Below, piece after piece: positions 58,700 to 64,000 of a stretch of DNA of 64,000 nt; position 1 is the first letter of the stretch, and the number at the start of each line of letters is the position of its first letter. The DNA lies in contig QVOM02000112.1 of the NCBI GenBank assembly GCA_003586115.2, positions 105,192,941-105,256,940 of the forward strand, written 5' to 3'. Below the pieces are notes generated by a model. That model was given only the letters and a program-made list of their open reading frames with translations, had not been told where the DNA came from and ran no database searches. The position numbers were made by a program, and so were the translations under genes. Source of the stretch: Salvator merianae. Taxonomy: Eukaryota > Chordata > Lepidosauria > Squamata > Teiidae.

Positions 58700-58910
58700 G
58701 TTACTGTTTTATTAGCCTTATTTTTATTCCATCCTTCAGCCTCTTGAAGTGTCTCAGAGTGGATTACAGAGTATTAATAATGTGAGACAGGTCCTTCCTC
58801 ACAAGCTTACAGTCTAACTAGTACAGAAAGAGAAGAGTGTAGAGAAGGAAAGAGAAAAAGAGAATCTTTGATAGGTGTCCCTAAAGTCTAATGCACTCCT
58901 TTCAGGCAAG
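58700..58910 (-). repeat. LINE-tail type repeat
   Basis: TTTTTATTCCATCCTTCAGC, GAAGTGTCTCAGAGTGGATT, ACAGAGTATTAATAATGTGA, GACAGGTCCTTCCTCACAAG and CTTACAGTCTAACTAG. A common squamate repeat layout on the minus strand. Confidence 0.6.
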
Positions 58911-60811
58911 ATGGCTCTTAAGGCTTTTTGGTGGCTCTCGAGGAAGATGGTAGAGCTGTCCAGCCTGATCTTTCTTCTGCTATTGTGATGTAGCCATGCA
59001 AAGAATGTCTTTGTTCATTTCACAGCCTCTCACCCTTCTATCTTTTTCTGGTTGCAGTTGTTGTTTTAATCAGATGTTTATGCCTTCTAGGTCAAGTAGC
59101 CACAGCTGAAACAGGAATGTATGCTACTGTATCTGTTGAAGACCCGCTTTATTTATTGAACTTATTTTTTAATGACAGTGGATTTTGAATTTCATTATAA
59201 TAGAAAATGAGTGACGTATGTAATATGTATGTAGCATATTTTACCTATAATAATCCAGCAGTACAACTCACAATGTAAAACACCTTCCATTCTGGATAAA
59301 GATCAAAATCTAAATCTGAAATCTGAAATGCACTGAACGGCTGGTTCCAGTCAGGCTAAAAATGTCAACAGGTTACTGGCATCGCGACAGAACCACTACA
59401 TAGCTATGATGCCATTTATCAGCCGCTTGATTCGAAATAAAGGCAGTGTAGGAGATCCCACTGTATTAGAAGTATCTTCTGGGAGCTCATCACACACACA
59501 AAACTCAAAAAATGAGTTCCACAAAGTTGCTTTCAATGCAATGCTGGAAGAGCTCCATGCATGTCTGGGAGGCCATGTTACAGGGTAACGCAAGCTTTCT
59601 ATTAAATCCGGCATCGTCTCTTGCCATCTGGAAGCAACAAATATTTTACTTATTTGTTACGTTCATAAATCAGCTTTCGCTCAGAAATCACAGTGCGAGG
59701 GACTATATCCTTTTGAACTCAGTAAACTTTATTGTGTTTAAACAATGCTTTGGATGATACTCTTTGTGTTAAAAAAATTAGCACCTCCAAAATAGGAATG
59801 CATGTAGGGGGGAAAGGGTGAGGGAAAGATGTGAAGCTGTGACAAGGCCAGCCTCTTCCCCCATATGAAACTATGCTTTGAGTCTTCAGTTCAAATGCTG
59901 TTCCTCTTAGATGTTGAAACTAATCTCAGATCTCTGCTACATCAGCCATGAGAAGGTGAGGTAATGAGAGTGCGTCGGCTTCAGATCTGACTTTCTAGGC
60001 ATTCGAAGCAGGTCCTCGAACGTGGTCTTTACAATCTTTCATTTTATAGCAGTCCTGGCACGTCTGACAGGCGAGCAACAGTTAACAAAAACAGAAAAGG
60101 CGTCTTTCCTGAATCAGAAGGCATTTAATAACTCTTTAAGTCCGTTTGCTCATAGGAGTGCCATAGTTGTGGGCTGCAATTCCCAGGAATTTGGCAAGCT
60201 TAGCTAGACTTGGCACAGTTTTCCACCAGCTCACTGGGTTTGAGTCAACGGTGAGCAGTCTCCAACATGCACAGCTTTAAAGGCAGTTAGCATTTCTCGT
60301 TAAAAGTGAGACTCTGAGCAGGAGAATAGCTCCCCCTCCACCTTTATTTAAAAAAAAAAAAAAAAAAAGATTGCCTTGGAAAGTTCCAGATAGTCTCCAT
60401 AAATAAGAAGTGCTTCCCAAACTGTACAAGACACTCTACAGGTTATGCCAGTTTTAGAGTTAAAATTGGGTGTGCTCTCCCCACCTGCCCCAAAAAAGAA
60501 CAGGACAGTATTTTCATGCTGCTAAACTCACCAGTTAAGATGTTAGGCAGTGTGTCTTCTGCCCATTAGGACTTATTGAGTGCAGGGCAAAGGAAGTTGA
60601 AAGAAGTGGAAGCAGAGCTTAAACCGGGTGGAGCTAATGGTAAAGGGAACTATATTATGACTGTAATTCTGTGCAAACCTGCGTGAAAAATGACCCCACT
60701 AAACAGAGTGAATTATACACGCGTTAGCCAGTTTTGATCTGAAACATGTGAAGCAGGAAAAAAGTTGGACTTAAGGTATGTTGATGCACATGAAAAGAAG
60801 CAGCTGCCTTA
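58911..60811. other. Intronic sequence without recognised features
   Basis: An A-run at 60350-60368 could be the tail of a lost retroposon, but nothing upstream supports that. No exon identified. Confidence 0.45.
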
Positions 60812-61209
60812 GGGCCTTTCTGCATTTAGGATGCAGTTCTAGATCTATAGATCTGGATCAGGCAGTAGCTGGTCCTGATCTGTTCTGGACCAGTCCCGGT
60901 GCCAGCTCTGAAACCTGCGTGAGCCTTGGAATCCTTGGTGGCAAAACAAGGCAAACTGATGAAATGGGTCCCCCATGATGCTAATACACCAATAAATCTC
61001 ATTATCAAGGCCTACCTTGATTCCAGCCCAGAAGTAGACCAGGAGGCCATTTGGGGCCTCTTGATCCAGAATATGCTCATTCTTATGCAAACAGGGCATA
61101 CCAGTGGCACCTAGCAGAAGCAGGGCCTCTATAGTCTACACCAGCATGCAGACAAAAGAGGCTCAGAAGAGGACCACATTCCAGAATAAAGATAAGTGCA
61201 GAAAGGCCC
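60812..61209. mobile_element. 398-bp Harbinger-like MITE with TTA duplications
   Basis: Ends GGGCCTTTCTGCATTTAG and AAGTGCAGAAAGGCCC give a perfect 13-bp inverted repeat. TTA flanks both sides (60809-60811 and 61210-61212). A 12-bp palindromic word, AGATCTATAGATCT, lies at 60841. The interior (GGTGCCAGCTCTGAAACC) shares words with family B. It has no transposase; 84-codon frames are incidental. Confidence 0.9.
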
Positions 61210-62072
61210 TTAGAGAAGTTAGCATATGGCTTTGTGTTCTCATCCCATCCTGATCCACCTTTTCTAGCTTAGACTATTTGGGGGGGGGGGCAGACTGGCA
61301 TGTGGGCAATCCTGCCTGCAAACCATCTCTAAGCCTCCTTCAAGGTCTTGTTTGGATATGTGTTAATGTAGCCTTAAGTTCTCAACTCTCCCATGTTATG
61401 GGGCACTGATAACTTTGCCTTATGGGTGAGTTGTCCTGAAATGAGGTAAACCAATTATAAATTCTTAATGTTGGTATGAAGTTCTGTAAAATAAGTCTTA
61501 CTTATAATTTTCTAGAATAAAGCACAACTATGAAAACTATCATATATTGCTAACAACAGCACAAATATCCAGTGTCTATGTTGAAAACTGAATATGATTT
61601 TTTTTTTACATCATTTCCACCTATATGGATCTTGCTAGAAAGAAAGGCAAATAACATTTGCATTTTGAAATGCCAGTTATTTCAGGTTTTAAAAAAAGCT
61701 CATGTTTTTGTTGGTATGGGCCCATCTAAATAGTAGTTCCCTTGAAGCAAGTGGATTTGATTATCCAGCAGAGGATTATTTCTATAAAAGATACTTTTCC
61801 AAGGTTGGATGTGGTTTCAAAAGATTTCAGTTTTGCCCATAAAATTCCCAGCAGCACCTGCAAATGATAAAAATGAGTTCAAGATGCTCAGTGAAATGTT
61901 ATAAATGATGTTTGTACAGCAAAGCTGGATTCCTTTTTTTTTAAAGTAAAGAATAATGTTTAGAAGAGTCAGAAACATCTCCCAGCAACTTTCTGTAATA
62001 TTAACAGAGTGATACAGCATAAATCTTTTAGCAAATGTAAAAAGGTGAATAAATAGTCTAGCAATATTAGAA
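61210..62072. other. Intronic sequence without recognised features
   Basis: An 11-base G-run at 61280-61290. No exon or repeat family identified. Confidence 0.5.
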
Positions 62073-62113
<41 letters not shown>

Positions 62114-62118
62114 CATAT
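62073..62118 (+). repeat. (CA)n(TA)n microsatellite
   Basis: About 12 CA units pass directly into about 10 TA units. Confidence 0.96.
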
Positions 62119-62173
62119 AGTACTTTAAAGGAGGCAAAAGAGGCATAAAATAATTTAATTTAAATAAATTTAG

Positions 62174-62553
62174 GCCGGCTTCAGACACCAGCTGAATATC
62201 ACGCTAACAGGCAATATTCCAGGAAAAGCTCATCTGGAATAATTGCCTGTTGAACAGACAGCGGGGGGCTGGTGCTCTCTGTGCGTGATATAGTGACGCG
62301 CACATCCAGGTATTTTGACAGAACAAAATACTCAGAAGTGTGCTATCACCACAGTGAAGATGGTGGTTCCATCCACAAGGTAAGTATTAGCATTATTTCA
62401 GGAAAACCCACAACCAGAGTCACATTTTCCTGAAACAGGCTAATACATGATTTAGCAGGGATAAAGCAGGGCTATGGTGGTGTAACCACAGATATGTGTG
62501 GCAATCCCACCATAGTGCAGACATAATTGCACTATATATCCCCTGTCTGGATG
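62174..62553. mobile_element. TIR element of about 380 bp, ends approximate
   Basis: GGCCGGCTTCAGACACCAGC at the left and CCCCTGTCTGGATGGTGCC at the right are a loose inverted repeat of the GCATCCAGACAGGG motif seen at 37143 and 51604. CAGGCAATATTCCAGGAAAA and TCTGGAATAATTGCCTG form an inner inverted repeat, and CTATGGTGGTGTAACCAC with CCCACCATAG another. CpG-containing words (ATAGTGACGCGCAC) stand out from the intron. Confidence 0.6.
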
Positions 62554-62569
62554 GTGCCATAGCAAGAGT

Positions 62570-63545
62570 GCTTTCCAATTAAAAATGTACTTCATATACA
62601 GTATGTTTCCACTATCTCACCTTTAGGTATCATTCAAAGGGGTAATGGAAGAGAGTGTATTTTCCTTAGAATAAAACTCATTCTTCTAGCTTTGATTCCT
62701 TAATTGGCCATATGCATTGAGTGCAGTTCTGTCATCATGCCTAACATGATATTTAGCATTTTTGTATGTCTGTAAAATACATGCATTGCAACCCAGTTGC
62801 AAAGGCACATGTCTTTTCAATGGCTATCTACAAACAAGGCAACTCCCCTCTCCAAAGAGCTGCGTAGATTATTTATAATATAGTAGTCTGGATTCCTACA
62901 GCCATAAATGTCTGTGAGCTCAAGGGAACTGAACAAAAATTCTAAACATAATTCCTCAGAATTCTACTTTGTTCAGTAGAATTTACGCCAAGAAAGTGTA
63001 CATAGGCCTTTGGATAGTGTCTGCACGCAAGTTAGTTGTGCCAGAATTCCAGGAGGCCAGTGTGGAGCACACTGGCAGCTGTTCACAAGATGGCTGCCCC
63101 ATTCCACTCTACCTTCAAAACCATGGATCAAATGTTCTCAGTCTAGTGGTTCTGGAAACAGTCCTGGCTTGCTCCTGCCACTGCCCCCTGTCCGCATTGC
63201 AGTGGAAAGATCAGAACATAGCCTGGGGCACTGCAAAGTGGTCTCCTGCTCAGGTCCCATGTAGACAGCACATCCCCTGGGCAGAACAGTCCACAGTTCC
63301 AGAACATATTTAGCACGATCCTCACAAACTATGCAGATGTTGCCCAGTGTTTCTGAACCTCAGTTCCTCGTGCTGCCAATTGACTATTTCAAAAGTTCTG
63401 TGGTACAGCATAAAGGGACAGTTAAAAAATCCCTCATAAAAGGGAGCAGAATGTGGTCTGAAGGCACATAAAACCACTATGGGGGTAAAAGGTAAGCATA
63501 TCCAAGTCCTATTAGTGACTAAATGGGAGATCATAGGGAAAGCCA

Positions 63546-63546
<1 letters not shown>
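62570..63546. other. Intronic sequence, weak repeat at 63060-63300
   Basis: 63060-63300 is locally GC-rich with 84-114-codon overlapping frames (CCAGTGTGGAGCACACTGG is palindromic). It resembles the TIR elements in composition only. Nothing coding was recognised. Confidence 0.4.
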
Positions 63547-63590
<44 letters not shown>

Positions 63591-63673
63591 ATCCATCCAT
63601 CCATCCATCCACCCACCCACCCACCCACCCACCCACTCACTCACCCACTCACCCACCCACTCACCCACCCACT
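63547..63673 (+). repeat. (ATCT)n(ATCC)n(ACCC)n compound microsatellite
   Basis: A 127-bp tract moving from ATCT units to ATCC, then ACCC with interspersed ACTC. Long Ser-Ile-Tyr-Leu and His-Pro-Pro-Thr peptides read from it are artefacts. Confidence 0.97.
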
Positions 63674-64000
63674 GCCTTAAATTCCACAATGGAAGATGGG
63701 ATAAAAATAGTCAAAATAATTAAGTAATTAATGAATCGAAGTATACACTGGATTGGCACTGCCCATATATGTGACCTATTGTTATTTCAAACTGAAATAA
63801 TCTTTAACAAAACATATTTTTGTTTTTAAGACATTATTACTGGTTTTAAGTCCAAACAGATAGGACAGCATTTGAAATAAGCTAAGGATGGACTAATCTG
63901 ATCTGTTTTCTATAGGATTATGCTAGTGTACATGGGCTTTGTGCTTTCAATTTTGTATAAGTAAAACAGATTAGCTGCTGGCATTCAGGAAAACTGAAGA
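63674..64000. other. Intronic sequence without recognised features
   Basis: AT-rich sequence with nothing identified. The ATAAGTAATTAATGAATCG area has no tail or element attached. Confidence 0.5.

Noticed and set aside
63479..63727. Peptides with Ser-Ile-Tyr-Leu and His-Pro-Pro-Thr repeats, resembling a low-complexity protein.
   Set aside because: They are translations of the (ATCT)n(ATCC)n(ACCC)n microsatellite.

Overview
This window is vertebrate nuclear DNA, almost certainly from a squamate reptile (lizard or snake). Two tRNA-derived SINEs of the Sauria SINE type (10230-10490 and 28618-28905), a group known from squamates, support this. So do the CR1 LINE 3' ends that finish in short ATGTTCTT or ATTCTATG tails, the L2-like LINE 3' ends with AATAAATA tails, and a dense population of short inverted-repeat DNA transposons. 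The sequence is AT-rich, has no operon-like structure, and contains no long open frames. I cannot name the species.

The only protein-coding segment I can support is one 111-nt exon at 4320-4430 on the + strand. It has a good acceptor, a consensus GTAAGT donor and symmetric 0-0 phase. It encodes 37 residues of a P4-ATPase lipid flippase and matches ATP8A2 better than its paralogue ATP8A1. On this reading 1-4319 is one ATP8A2 intron and 4431-64000 lies in the next, very large intron. I searched by eye for the flanking ATP8A2 exons and did not find them.

The rest is repeat-rich intron. 1-12.9 kb: a TIR element copy (73-445), the exon, a pair of 400-bp TIR elements (5328-5741 and 8971-9387), a CR1 3' end (6855-7457), and a second CR1 end abutting a Sauria SINE. 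13-22 kb: more TIR elements, a 1.2-kb CpG-rich inverted-repeat element (18736-19948) and two CR1-clade fragments in opposite orientation (20060-21262). 22.6-23.7 kb: a three-level nest, with a TIR element inside a SINE inside a CR1. 24-31 kb: unclassified repeats, a Sauria SINE broken by a 48-bp assembly gap, an old CR1, and a CR1 split by a 192-bp hairpin element with a perfect 8-bp duplication. 31-45 kb: further TIR elements (one 218-bp element with TTA duplications), an L2-like LINE end, and a 1195-bp hAT-type element with a perfect 8-bp duplication (43593-44787). 46-64 kb: CR1 copies with nested insertions, a 570-bp very AT-rich block, an inverted partner of the repeat at 26645, a 398-bp Harbinger-like element (60812-61209) and several microsatellites.

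There is no gene network to describe. The biology here is one conserved exon plus a layered record of transposition. No prokaryotic features, CRISPR arrays, rRNA genes or convincing functional tRNA genes were seen.
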